Assembly (NCBI GenBank): GCA_958439195.1
Contig: OY288153.1
Coordinates: 1-64,000 of the forward strand
From: an uncultured Paracoccaceae bacterium
GTDB lineage: Bacteria > Pseudomonadota > Alphaproteobacteria > Rhodobacterales > Rhodobacteraceae
DNA length: 64,000 nucleotides
Reading direction: 5' to 3'
Positions 16,889 through 25,151 of this stretch are shown here, in pieces; within the stretch, counting starts at the first letter, position 1; every line of letters begins with the position of its first letter. The notes under the pieces are model-generated. The model had not been told where the DNA came from and searched no databases. It saw nothing but the letters and a program-made list of their open reading frames with translations. A program made the position numbers and the translations under genes.

Positions 16889-19663
16889 TTGACACATACC
16901 CAAATCGCAAGGGCAGCGGCGGTGCAAAGGCAAGTCTGGGCAAGGCGGGTTCGTCTGGGCGTGACCACCGGTCTTGCCGTTTTGTGCCTTGTTGCGATCG
17001 CGCTTCTGGTATCCGAGGTGCGAGCCAAGCTGATCGCCTTGCAACGCGCGACGTCTGACAACACCCAATGGGTCATGATGCAGACCGAGGTCGAGGTGCT
17101 GCGTTTGCAGGGGGCCGTGGCCGCCGCGCGTGATACCCCGACTTCGGTCGCGCTGGATGAGGTGCGGCGCTGGTTCAACGTGCTTTACAGCCGGGTCGCC
17201 ATGCTGGAACAAAGCACGGTCTATGCCCCCTTGCTGGCCCAGCCCGAATATAGCGACGATCATGCCAGCCTGAGACAGTATCTGGATGACACTGTGCCGT
17301 TGATCGACGCCCCCGACACCCGGCTTGCCGCCGCCTTGGGGCGCATCGCGGCCCCCTTGCCGGACCTGCGCGCAGGCGCCCGCGAAATGACGCTGAATGC
17401 CCTGTCGGAATTCGCCGCACAATCCGACATGAACCGCGATTCCATTTCGAACACGCTGCTCCGGTTGGCCCTTGCGACAGGCACCCTGCTGTTGATCGTG
17501 GCTGGTGTCGCGGGTGCGCTTGCCCTGCAATTCCGCCGGTCCGAATCACAAAAGCGCGCCCTGTCGGAAACCAGCGCCCGCTTGTCGACCATCGTCGCCA
17601 CGTCGGCCGATGGCATCGTGGTGACGGACCTGCACGGGACCATCCAATCCTTCAACCCTGCCGCCGAAGCGATCTTTGGCCTGTCGGCCACAGCGGCGCA
17701 GGGGCAGAACGCCCTTGCCCTTTTGTTCGCCGAAGGGCCAGAAGGACCGCAACCGCGCGCCTTGCTTGCCGCGCTGCGCGCACCCGATGCGCAGGCCACA
17801 CCCCCCGTGCGGATCGAAGTTGATGCCCGCCGCGCCGATGGGCGCATCTTCCCGGCCGAAGTATCCATCGCCCGCGCCCAGATCGCCGAGGCGGGACTTG
17901 TGGTGGCCTTTGTGCGCGACATTTCGGACCGGCGGCAGGCGGATGACGCGCTGACCCGCGCGCTTGACCGTGCGCAGGCGGGCGAAAAGGCCAAGGCCGA
18001 ATTCCTTGCCGTCATGAGCCATGAAATGCGGACACCGCTGAACGGGCTGATCGGGTCGATGGAACTTTTGCGCCGCACCGCCACCGATGACGACCAGCGT
18101 GAGTTGTTGTCGGTGATGGAGGCGTCGGGCGATATCCTGTTGGGGCATGTGAATTCGGTACTGGATGTATCGCGGGCCGAAGCCGGGATGATTCAGCCCG
18201 ACCCTGCCGAATTCGATCTGGACCGGCTGTTGGACGAAACCGTCGCCAATCAGGCAGGACTTGCCACCGCGGCTGGCAACCGCATCACCCTGTCACGTCC
18301 CTCGGGGCCATTGGGGCAAGTCATGGGCGATGCCGGGCGGTTGCGGCAGATCCTTTTGAACCTGATCGGCAATGCCGTGAAATTCACTCGGGACGGTGAC
18401 ATCAACGTTGAGGTGGACCGTCTGGCCGACCCGGATGGCACGGTTGAAATCCGGGTCAGCGACACCGGAATTGGCATATCCGAAGCCGATCAGCCCCGCG
18501 TTTTCGACGATTTCGTTACGCTCGACACCAGCTATGGCCGCCGCGTCGGCGGCACCGGCCTTGGCCTTGGCATTGCCCGCAGGCTGGCGCAGGCCATGGG
18601 CGGCGAGATCGGGATGGAAAGCATCTGGGGCGAAGGCAGCCTGTTCTGGCTGCGCCTGCCCCTGCCCCCTGCCGCCCTGCCCCCTGCCGCCCTGCCCCCT
18701 GCGATCCCGCCTGCTGCCGCCAATGTGCCAGAGATCGCCTCAACAACCAATCCGCCCCTGACCACTATGTCCAAGGCGGATTCAAAGGTTTCTGACGCGG
18801 TTTCTGCGGAAACCTCGGCCGGGTTCAACGCGGATACGGCGCCAGAGCCGACCTTTGGCCCGCCCCTTTCGGTTCTGCTGGTCGAAGACAACGCCATCAA
18901 CCGCTTTCTGCTGCGCCGCTTTCTGGAAAGCGGTGGCCATCAAGTGACGGAGGCAGTCGATGGCATCGAAGCGGTGGACCACGCCGCCACCGCGCATTTC
19001 GACGTGATCGTGATGGACATCTCCATGCCCCGCATGGATGGGATTGCTGCCACGCAGGCCATCCGTGCCGGTAACGGCCCGTCCCGGCAGACCCGCATCC
19101 TTGCACTGACCGCCCATGCCCTGCCGCAGGAACTGGCCCGTTTCCGCGCCGCCGGGATCGAGGCGACATTGACCAAACCCATCGCGCGCGCAACTCTGCT
19201 GCGCGCTCTGAACGGGTCGGTTCCGCAGCCGCCGGATGCTGCGTCGGCACCGTTTGTGCATCTGATCGACGATGCCACCCTTGGCGAGCTGATCCACCAG
19301 ATCGGCCCTGCCATTGCGCACCGCCTGATCACGCGCCTGATCGACGAAGCGGATGGGATCATCGCCGAACTTGCTGCGCATGACCCGATGACCGATGCCT
19401 TGATCATGGTTGACCTGTGCCACCGACTGGCGGGCAGCACCGGCACTTTTGGCACTGTCGCCCTGCGCCAGTCGCTGTTGATGGCGGAAACCGCGTTAAA
19501 GTTGTGGATCGACGGCCCCGCCGCGTCTGCCAACCTGCGGGATGTCACAGGGTCGTTGGCCGCACTTGCACCGGTTTGGCAGGCGACGCGGGCACGATTG
19601 TCAACCGAACTGGCCCGGCTTGCGCCAGATGTGCAATCGCCAGAGCAGGCACCGGTGCAATAA
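16889..19663 (+). CDS. hybrid sensor histidine kinase with PAS, REC and Hpt domains
   Basis: A 924-residue membrane phosphorelay kinase. Order: membrane helix about 22-44, helical periplasmic sensor, second helix about 192-214, PAS domain about 232-346, HisKA with His378 (VMSHEMRTPLNG), HATPase (N-box near Asn495, DTGIGI at 525-530, GTGLGLG at 555-561), a Pro/Ala linker with repeated LPPAA (590-612), receiver with Asp710 (VIVMDISMP), and C-terminal Hpt with His845 (LCHRLAGSTGTFG). The Hpt shows that phosphate leaves to a separate regulator, most likely the divergent NarL-type gene. The start codon appears to be TTG at 16889; an in-frame GTG at 16922 is an alternative. The signal sensed is unknown. 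Confidence 0.92.
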   Translation: MTHTQIARAAAVQRQVWARRVRLGVTTGLAVLCLVAIALLVSEVRAKLIALQRATSDNTQWVMMQTEVEVLRLQGAVAAARDTPTSVALDEVRRWFNVLYSRVAMLEQSTVYAPLLAQPEYSDDHASLRQYLDDTVPLIDAPDTRLAAALGRIAAPLPDLRAGAREMTLNALSEFAAQSDMNRDSISNTLLRLALATGTLLLIVAGVAGALALQFRRSESQKRALSETSARLSTIVATSADGIVVTDLHGTIQSFNPAAEAIFGLSATAAQGQNALALLFAEGPEGPQPRALLAALRAPDAQATPPVRIEVDARRADGRIFPAEVSIARAQIAEAGLVVAFVRDISDRRQADDALTRALDRAQAGEKAKAEFLAVMSHEMRTPLNGLIGSMELLRRTATDDDQRELLSVMEASGDILLGHVNSVLDVSRAEAGMIQPDPAEFDLDRLLDETVANQAGLATAAGNRITLSRPSGPLGQVMGDAGRLRQILLNLIGNAVKFTRDGDINVEVDRLADPDGTVEIRVSDTGIGISEADQPRVFDDFVTLDTSYGRRVGGTGLGLGIARRLAQAMGGEIGMESIWGEGSLFWLRLPLPPAALPPAALPPAIPPAAANVPEIASTTNPPLTTMSKADSKVSDAVSAETSAGFNADTAPEPTFGPPLSVLLVEDNAINRFLLRRFLESGGHQVTEAVDGIEAVDHAATAHFDVIVMDISMPRMDGIAATQAIRAGNGPSRQTRILALTAHALPQELARFRAAGIEATLTKPIARATLLRALNGSVPQPPDAASAPFVHLIDDATLGELIHQIGPAIAHRLITRLIDEADGIIAELAAHDPMTDALIMVDLCHRLAGSTGTFGTVALRQSLLMAETALKLWIDGPAASANLRDVTGSLAALAPVWQATRARLSTELARLAPDVQSPEQAPVQ

Positions 19664-19739
19664 CGGGCGCAGTAGATGGCGGACGCATCGGCGCCGTCGG
19701 AACCGTATCCCAGCCGCGCCGATTGACCCGCGCCGCGCA

Positions 19740-20471
19740 TCAGCGCGAGATGGCCGCCGCCCTAAGTGCCTGCCGGATCACCCCCGGCACCCGCGCATCC
19801 AATCCGACCGGGGGCAGGACCACCCCCTGAAACCCCGCCTCGGCCAAAGCCTGTGGCAGGTCATCCACCACATGCCCCCCCCGCGCCGCAAAGAACGGCA
19901 AGACCACCGAACCGGGCGGAAAGCCTGCCGCCGCCTCGGCGATACGCGGCAACTGGTCGATGAAGGCCGCCTCTACCCGCCTGAAACCCGCCTCCTGCCG
20001 CAGTCGGCCTGCCATCGCATAGGCCACATCTGCCGGGGCCGGGCTGCGAAAACTGCCATGCGCTGCCAGCAGAACTGGCAGATCGGCGGGCGCAATCCCC
20101 TGCCGCGCCGCCGCCTCACGCGCGATGATCAGGGTCAGCGCCTGCACAGCCAGGTCCAGCCCAAAGGGCGGCAGAATGCGCCACCCTGCTCCTCCGGCCC
20201 TGGCAAGCTGGTCGGGCAAGTGGCTGGTGGTGAACCATCCCCCCGCCATGAACAGCGGATAGACCAGACCCACCCCGCCCGCAGCCGCAACCTCGCGCGC
20301 CAGCGCCCCCGGTTCGGCCAGCGTGGCAGACCGGATGCGCCAATCCGGCATCAGGGCCTGCACCTTGGCAGCAAGAAAGGCGATCTCTGCCGCCGCCGGG
20401 GCGGGATCGGACGGCTGACCATGCGCCACGATCAGCGCGGCAGGCGGCGGGGGTTTGGCTGCAAAACTCAT
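19740..20471 (-). CDS. CbiX/SirB-type chelatase domain protein
   Basis: A 243-residue protein with the duplicated CbiX/SirB layout: His17 in IVAHGQPSDPAP for the first half, His138 in LAAHGSFRSPAP and His200 in ARGGHVVDD for the second. Family members insert Co, Ni or Fe into sirohydrochlorin-type tetrapyrroles; here the metal and tetrapyrrole are not known. No cobalamin or siroheme genes lie nearby. It follows the LysR gene on the same strand by 30 bp and may be cotranscribed with it. It converges on the hybrid kinase. Confidence 0.8.
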   Translation of the reverse strand: MSFAAKPPPPAALIVAHGQPSDPAPAAAEIAFLAAKVQALMPDWRIRSATLAEPGALAREVAAAGGVGLVYPLFMAGGWFTTSHLPDQLARAGGAGWRILPPFGLDLAVQALTLIIAREAAARQGIAPADLPVLLAAHGSFRSPAPADVAYAMAGRLRQEAGFRRVEAAFIDQLPRIAEAAAGFPPGSVVLPFFAARGGHVVDDLPQALAEAGFQGVVLPPVGLDARVPGVIRQALRAAAISR

Positions 20472-20501
20472 GCGCGCGATCTAGCCACTCTGGCGGTCCC
20501 G

Positions 20502-21449
20502 TCAACCACCCCGCGCCGAAAGCGGATCGGCATGGCCGGGCAACATGTCATCTGTCACAACGGCGCGGCAATGATCGACAAAGGCCGCCACCGCCCGGCG
20601 CAGCGGGGCCGCGCGCGGCAGGATCAGGCCCATCCGCATCGGCGGGCGCGGCGTGACCAGCGGCACAAAGATCAACCGCCGCCCGTCCGGCGCGCGGTCC
20701 GACCCGAGCCGGATATTGGCGATGGAATAGCCGAACCCATTGGCCACCATCGCCCGCATCACGCCCATGTCCCGCGTTCGTTCCGCGATGCGCGGCCGCA
20801 ACCCTTCGGCAGTGAACAGCGACACGAAATAATCCGCGCTATAGGGCAGATCAAGCAGCACCATCGGATAGGCCACCAGCTCGCCCGCCGTCAGCTGTGA
20901 CCGCCCCGCCATCGGATGGCCTTCTGGCAACACCGCATAAGGCGCCAGCGGCAAAAGCGGCAGGAAATCCAGATCAACCGGAATCTCAAGATCATAGGTC
21001 AGCGCGACATCCAGCCGCGCGTGGCGCAGCGCGTCGATCAGCGCGGCATGGTCGTGTTCCGACTGGCGAAACTCTACCTGCGGAAAAGCCTGTGCAAATC
21101 CACGCCGGACCTGCGGCAACACGACCTGCGCAAAGGTCACCAGACAGCCCACCGCCAATGGCCCGCCCACCTGCCCCGTCAGTTCCGCCGCCCGGTCGTT
21201 CAACCCGGCACCCGCCGCCAGAACGGCACGCGCCGCCTCGGTCACTTGCCGCCCGCCCTCGGTCAAGGACAGGCCTTGTGCATGCCGCCGAATGAACAGT
21301 TGCAGGCCGAATTCCTGTTCCAACTGCGCAATCGCCGCCGAAATCGAAGGGGATGAGACATGACACCGCTCTGCCGCCAGCGCCACAGACCCGCTTTCCG
21401 CAACGGCGACAAGGTATTCCAACTGGCGAAGGGTGAAACGCAACGGCAT
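20502..21449 (-). CDS. LysR family transcriptional regulator
   Basis: A 315-residue LysR regulator. The helix-turn-helix is at residues 6-63 (LRQLEYLVAVAESGSVALAAER, VSSPSISAAIAQLE). The effector domain starts about residue 92. It lies in a run of minus-strand genes, between DUF1028 (upstream) and the CbiX-like gene (downstream). Target and inducer are not evident. The 5' flank holds a 22-bp tandem repeat. Confidence 0.9.
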   Translation of the reverse strand: MPLRFTLRQLEYLVAVAESGSVALAAERCHVSSPSISAAIAQLEQEFGLQLFIRRHAQGLSLTEGGRQVTEAARAVLAAGAGLNDRAAELTGQVGGPLAVGCLVTFAQVVLPQVRRGFAQAFPQVEFRQSEHDHAALIDALRHARLDVALTYDLEIPVDLDFLPLLPLAPYAVLPEGHPMAGRSQLTAGELVAYPMVLLDLPYSADYFVSLFTAEGLRPRIAERTRDMGVMRAMVANGFGYSIANIRLGSDRAPDGRRLIFVPLVTPRPPMRMGLILPRAAPLRRAVAAFVDHCRAVVTDDMLPGHADPLSARGG

Positions 21450-21466
21450 CCTGAAAGGCTATCCCG

Positions 21467-21511
21467 CCAGCCCCCGGCAAGGCAAGCGCCAGCCCCCGGC
21501 AGGGCAAGCGC
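21467..21511. repeat. 22-bp tandem repeat, two copies
   Basis: The unit, beginning CAGCCCCCGGCA and ending GGCAAGCGC, occurs twice in tandem with one base change, directly upstream of the LysR gene at 20502. No function is evident. Confidence 0.55.
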
Positions 21512-21539
21512 CCCCCGAACCGGGCAGGGGAGAAGCCCC

Positions 21540-22217
21540 TCACGCGTCGCCCGGCACCCCATAGGACGGGGCGTCGCGCGGGTCGCGCGCCCGCTGGACA
21601 TAGGCCGCCATCTGCGGCGCAAAGACATCCCATGCCCGCGCCACCGCCTCGATCGGGCGCGCCTCATCCGACCAGTCACAGCGCAGCTCCGCGACAGGCC
21701 AGCTTTCCCGATCCACCATCAACAACCCCGCCGAATGCACTGGCCCCGCCTCGCCCCCGGCATCGCGCCCCGCCAGCAGCGCGGCGATCAGCCGATCACC
21801 CAACGCCCCAGATGCGGCCAGAAATCCGGCAACCATCGCCTGCGGCACCGCCTCATCCGCCAGCAGGTTTCCCCCGGCAATCACACCCGGCCCCTCGGCC
21901 ACCGCCCAGCGCCCCAATATCCGCGCCCCACAATGGCTGGCTACAGCACCCTGCACATCGACACACATCAATTGGCGATAGTCGATGAATGCCGCCTCTT
22001 TCACCACCTGGGCCACGGCCTGCGCCGCCCCCATACCCGCCGCCATCCGGTCCAGCAGCGCAGGCCCAAGCCGGGGGTCGGTGATGTTCTGTGTCGCGGC
22101 CACCCCAACCCCGGCCCGCGCGTGGGAACAACGCGCCGCCACAGCAGGCGATGAGGAAGAAATCACCATGCCAAAAGCGCCGGTGTCCGGACAACGAGCC
22201 AACAGGGAAAACGTCAT
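21540..22217 (-). CDS. DUF1028 family protein
   Basis: A 225-residue protein with the DUF1028 opening TFSLLARCPDTGAFGMVISSS and the later ARAGVGVAATQN, GPALLDRMAAG and GNLLADEAV. The family has an Ntn-hydrolase-like fold and is often encoded near peptidases or RidA proteins, but its reaction is not established. The gene is 114 bp downstream of RidA on the same strand; the gap holds a head-to-head pair of REP-like elements, so cotranscription is uncertain. Confidence 0.85.
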   Translation of the reverse strand: MTFSLLARCPDTGAFGMVISSSSPAVAARCSHARAGVGVAATQNITDPRLGPALLDRMAAGMGAAQAVAQVVKEAAFIDYRQLMCVDVQGAVASHCGARILGRWAVAEGPGVIAGGNLLADEAVPQAMVAGFLAASGALGDRLIAALLAGRDAGGEAGPVHSAGLLMVDRESWPVAELRCDWSDEARPIEAVARAWDVFAPQMAAYVQRARDPRDAPSYGVPGDA

Positions 22218-22245
22218 GCGTCACCTCTTTGGGGCGGGCGTGGAT

Positions 22246-22296
22246 GGGTATTTGCGCCAAGGTGAAACGGCATTTTCATCTTGGCGACAAATACCC
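22246..22296. repeat. head-to-head pair of REP-like elements (hairpin)
   Basis: The left arm GGGTATTTGCGCC-AAGGTGAAA (22246-22267) and right arm TTTTCATCTTGGC-GACAAATACCC (22273-22296) are near-perfect reverse complements separated by 5 bases. Transcribed from either strand this would form a stem of about 20 bp. It lies between the RidA and DUF1028 genes, 34 bp after RidA ends. Confidence 0.75.
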
Positions 22297-22330
22297 AAGC
22301 AGCGCGGATGCAGCGTGCATCAGTCGGGGA

Positions 22331-22744
22331 TTAGTCGGGGATTACTGCGGTGGCGTCGATTTCCACAAGCCAGTCAGGCCGCGCCAGCGCCACCACCACC
22401 AGCCCGGTGCAGACCGGATGAACGCCGCGGATATATTCCCCCATCGTGCGATAGACCGCCTCACGGTGGCGCACATCGGTCAGATAGACCACCAGCTTGG
22501 TCACATGTTCCATCCGCCCGCCGCATTCCTCGACCAGTTGGCGGATGTTCTGCATCACCTTGTGGGTCTGCTCCACCGGGTCATGGCTACCGATGTTCTG
22601 CGCAGTGTCCAGATCCTGAGGGCATTGCCCGCGCAGAAAGATCACCGTCCCCCGCGCCACCACGGCCTGGGCCAGATCATTGTCCAGCTTTTGTTCGGGA
22701 TATGTGTCCTTGGTGTTGAACTTGCGGTGGCGGATATGGGCCAT
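22331..22744 (-). CDS. RidA family protein
   Basis: A 137-residue RidA/YjgF-like protein. Canonical RidA hydrolyses reactive enamine/imine intermediates; sub-families differ. Here HDPVEQTHKVMQNIRQLVEECGG, KLVVYLTDVRHREAVYRTM and DWLVEIDATAV follow the family. The Arg of the usual C-terminal CR motif is not obvious (HPVCTGLVVVAL), so deaminase activity is uncertain. I start at MAHIRHRK (22744); the open frame reaches 22816, where an ATGA overlaps the Rieske stop, but those 24 residues are not family-like. Likely cotranscribed with the Rieske gene. Confidence 0.85.
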   Translation of the reverse strand: MAHIRHRKFNTKDTYPEQKLDNDLAQAVVARGTVIFLRGQCPQDLDTAQNIGSHDPVEQTHKVMQNIRQLVEECGGRMEHVTKLVVYLTDVRHREAVYRTMGEYIRGVHPVCTGLVVVALARPDWLVEIDATAVIPD

Positions 22745-22812
22745 GTGATCTGTCCGGTATAAAAGGGAAAAGGGGGGGCCGGAGGGCGGATGCATCCCGC
22801 CGGCGCGACGCG

Positions 22813-23952
22813 TCACGCCACGGGCATCATCCGGGCGATGTATTGGGCGAATTCGAAATTCGGGCGTTCCAGATGGCTGAGCGGCCCCGGCACCGACATG
22901 GCCGACAACAGCCCGCGATAGACCTTTTCGGTGCAGCCCTTGTCTTCCACCTGCACGTCATCCAGCAGCGCCTTGACCGCCGCCAGGTGTGCGGGCGCGT
23001 CGGGATCGGCCATCCACTCCGCGCTCATTCCGCCGCCGAACAGCACCTTCACATGGCCCGGTCCGTCGGGCGTCAGCGAGAGATACCAGAAATACCCCGG
23101 CGTCAGCGTGATCAGCAGCGCCGGATAGATCGCCAAAAGCCAGGTGATCCGCCGTTCATCGCCCTGCAACCGCGTGTTGGACGGATGGGCCAAAGCCAGC
23201 GGCACCGTGTCATTCTTGACGATCCAGTGATAGTTGAACGCCTCTGTCCCCTCGGGGCATTCCATCAGGGCCAGATCGCAACTGCCACCAATAGTGCCAG
23301 CATGGCAGGCGGGCAGGTGATAGCTTTCCATGAAATTCTCGGCCAGCACCTTCCAGTTGGTGGCCCAGCGGAATTCCTCGCGGAAGGTTTCGGTATAGCT
23401 GGCCATGTCCAGATGGCCCACCAGCGCCTCCACCTCGCGCAGCCGGTCATGCACATCGGGGGCGTCGGGGTTCAGCGTCACCATGATCCAGCCATGCCAA
23501 TCCGCCACGCGGATCGCGGGCAGACGGATCTGATCCTTGCAGAACGTCTCATTCAGGGTCATCGCGGGTGCCCCGCGCAACGATCCGTCCAGGTTATAGG
23601 TCCAGGCGTGATAGGGGCATACGATGGCCCGCACGCGCCCCCGCCCTTCCAGAAGGGTGCTCATCCGGTGGCGGCAGACATTGCTCATCCCCCGCAAGGC
23701 CCCGTCCCGGTCGCGCAGGATGATGATGGGTTCGCCCGCAATCTCCATCGTCAGGTAATCGCCGGGTTCCTTCAAGGCATCGGCACGGCCTGCGCAGAGC
23801 CAGTCCTGCGCAAAGATGTGGCGCTGCTCCGCCTCGGCAAATTCGGGCGAGGTATAGACGGATTTCGGCATCGCCTGCGCCCGCGCGAACGGAACCGCGA
23901 CATTGGCGCGCAATTCTTCAATCGCGCGCAGGCTGGGGTCGAGTGCGGTCAT
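22813..23952 (-). CDS. Rieske non-heme iron oxygenase, alpha subunit
   Basis: A 379-residue ring-hydroxylating-type oxygenase. The Rieske 2Fe-2S ligands are Cys93/His95 (CRHRMS) and Cys112/His115 (CPYHAWTYN). The mononuclear iron site begins NFMESYHLPACH with His212 and His217. Size and motif spacing suit the group acting on quaternary amines (glycine betaine, stachydrine, carnitine) as well as aromatics; the substrate is not known. No reductase gene is next to it, so electrons must come from elsewhere. RidA follows immediately. A LysR gene lies 114 bp upstream on the same strand. Confidence 0.88.
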   Translation of the reverse strand: MTALDPSLRAIEELRANVAVPFARAQAMPKSVYTSPEFAEAEQRHIFAQDWLCAGRADALKEPGDYLTMEIAGEPIIILRDRDGALRGMSNVCRHRMSTLLEGRGRVRAIVCPYHAWTYNLDGSLRGAPAMTLNETFCKDQIRLPAIRVADWHGWIMVTLNPDAPDVHDRLREVEALVGHLDMASYTETFREEFRWATNWKVLAENFMESYHLPACHAGTIGGSCDLALMECPEGTEAFNYHWIVKNDTVPLALAHPSNTRLQGDERRITWLLAIYPALLITLTPGYFWYLSLTPDGPGHVKVLFGGGMSAEWMADPDAPAHLAAVKALLDDVQVEDKGCTEKVYRGLLSAMSVPGPLSHLERPNFEFAQYIARMMPVA

Positions 23953-24066
23953 TCAAGCATCCTCTGGCAGCACGTATCCGGCCATAAGACCGTTCCTCAT
24001 TTCCACTCTCTGCCACAGCCCGGCACAAGGAAAGCAGGATGTTCCACTGCGTGGCTTAGGTGCAGC

Positions 24067-25008
24067 CTAATCAACGCCATCACCAGACTGGGCCATGATC
24101 ATCCCCGCCAACCGCGCCGCCACAGGGGTCAGGATGGACCCCGCCCGCGTCAGCAGGCCAAAAGGGGCCACCACGATCCCCAGATCGATCGGCAAAATCT
24201 CATAGGGCGATCCCGCCCCGGCAAAGCGGTCACAGACCGCCCGCGCCAGCGGCGCGATGGCGTTGGATTGCTGGATCAACGCCAGCGTCAGCAGGAATGA
24301 CGCCGTCGCCAACCGTTGTGGCGGCTGCGGCAGGCCAAGCGCCCGCAGCCGTTCCATCACGGCACGGGTCAAGATCGCCTCTGGCCCCGGCATCACCCAG
24401 TCGAACCCCATCAGATCGGCCGGTTCCACCCGCCCCGCCACCGCCAGCCGATGCCCGCGCCGCACCATCAGCGATACCGGCTCTACCCCGATGGGATCGG
24501 ACAGATGCAACTGCCCCTCCATCCCGTCGGGCATCCGCCCGATGACGAAATCCAGCCGCCCGGTCAGCAACTGGCTGCCCAGCAGGTCGGACGGCGCCAC
24601 CACCACCTCGGTCGTCACAGCGGGCAGCGCCAGCCGCGCCGTGCGCAGCGCAGGCAGCACCCGGTCCAGCGCGGGTCCGGTCACCGACCCGATCCGCACA
24701 TGGCCGGAACCACCGCTGGCGATCTCGGCCATTTCGCGCCCGGCATCGCGCAGTTCCGTCACCACGCGCGCCGCCCGCCGCGCAAGGGCCAGCCCCATCG
24801 GCGTCAGGGTGATCCCCCGCCCGGTGCGCTGATGCACCGGTTGTCCGGTGATCCGCTCCACCTCGGCCAACAGGCGCGATGCGGCGGGTTGCGCCACCCC
24901 CAGCAGGTCGGCCGCCAGCCCCAGTTGCCCGGTTTCCGCCAGCGCCGCCATCAGGCGCAGATGCGCCAGCTTTACCCCACGCCGCAGCAGATCATCCGTA
25001 TCTGACAT
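24067..25008 (-). CDS. LysR family regulator, GbpR/GguR-like (galactose/arabinose uptake)
   Basis: A 313-residue LysR regulator. The helix-turn-helix lies at residues 12-70 (KLAHLRLMAALAETGQLGLAA, GVAQPAASRLLAEVE). It is divergent from chvE across 143 bp. In Agrobacterium and Azospirillum a LysR protein, GbpR, sits next to chvE and controls it in response to sugar, so the same job is likely here. The alternative, control of the Rieske gene 114 bp downstream on the same strand, cannot be excluded. The name is inference from context. Confidence 0.88.
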   Translation of the reverse strand: MSDTDDLLRRGVKLAHLRLMAALAETGQLGLAADLLGVAQPAASRLLAEVERITGQPVHQRTGRGITLTPMGLALARRAARVVTELRDAGREMAEIASGGSGHVRIGSVTGPALDRVLPALRTARLALPAVTTEVVVAPSDLLGSQLLTGRLDFVIGRMPDGMEGQLHLSDPIGVEPVSLMVRRGHRLAVAGRVEPADLMGFDWVMPGPEAILTRAVMERLRALGLPQPPQRLATASFLLTLALIQQSNAIAPLARAVCDRFAGAGSPYEILPIDLGIVVAPFGLLTRAGSILTPVAARLAGMIMAQSGDGVD

Positions 25009-25151
25009 AACATTCTTGCCATGTGTTGATCACAAATCATTCTTTGACCGATATGCAAACACGTTGCAATCCTCCCGCACGGCGCGGCTGGGCACCGACC
25101 CGACCGCAAAGCCGAAACGTGCCGTGGCGATTCACGGCGAGGGAGGACACC
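25009..25151. promoter_or_regulatory. divergent promoter region of gbpR-like gene and chvE
   Basis: The first 70 bp from the LysR start are AT-richer than the flanks and contain TGTGTTGATCACAA (a near-palindrome centred on TGATCA) plus two CATTCTT boxes. This is where the LysR protein would be expected to bind. A GGGAGG ribosome site lies 5 nt before the chvE ATG. No promoter hexamers can be assigned with confidence. Confidence 0.4.

Noticed and set aside
22745..22816. Longer RidA start with ATGA overlap to the Rieske gene
   Set aside because: The 24 added residues are Pro/Gly-rich and not family-like; RidA proteins start near MAHIRH. Coupled translation cannot be fully excluded.
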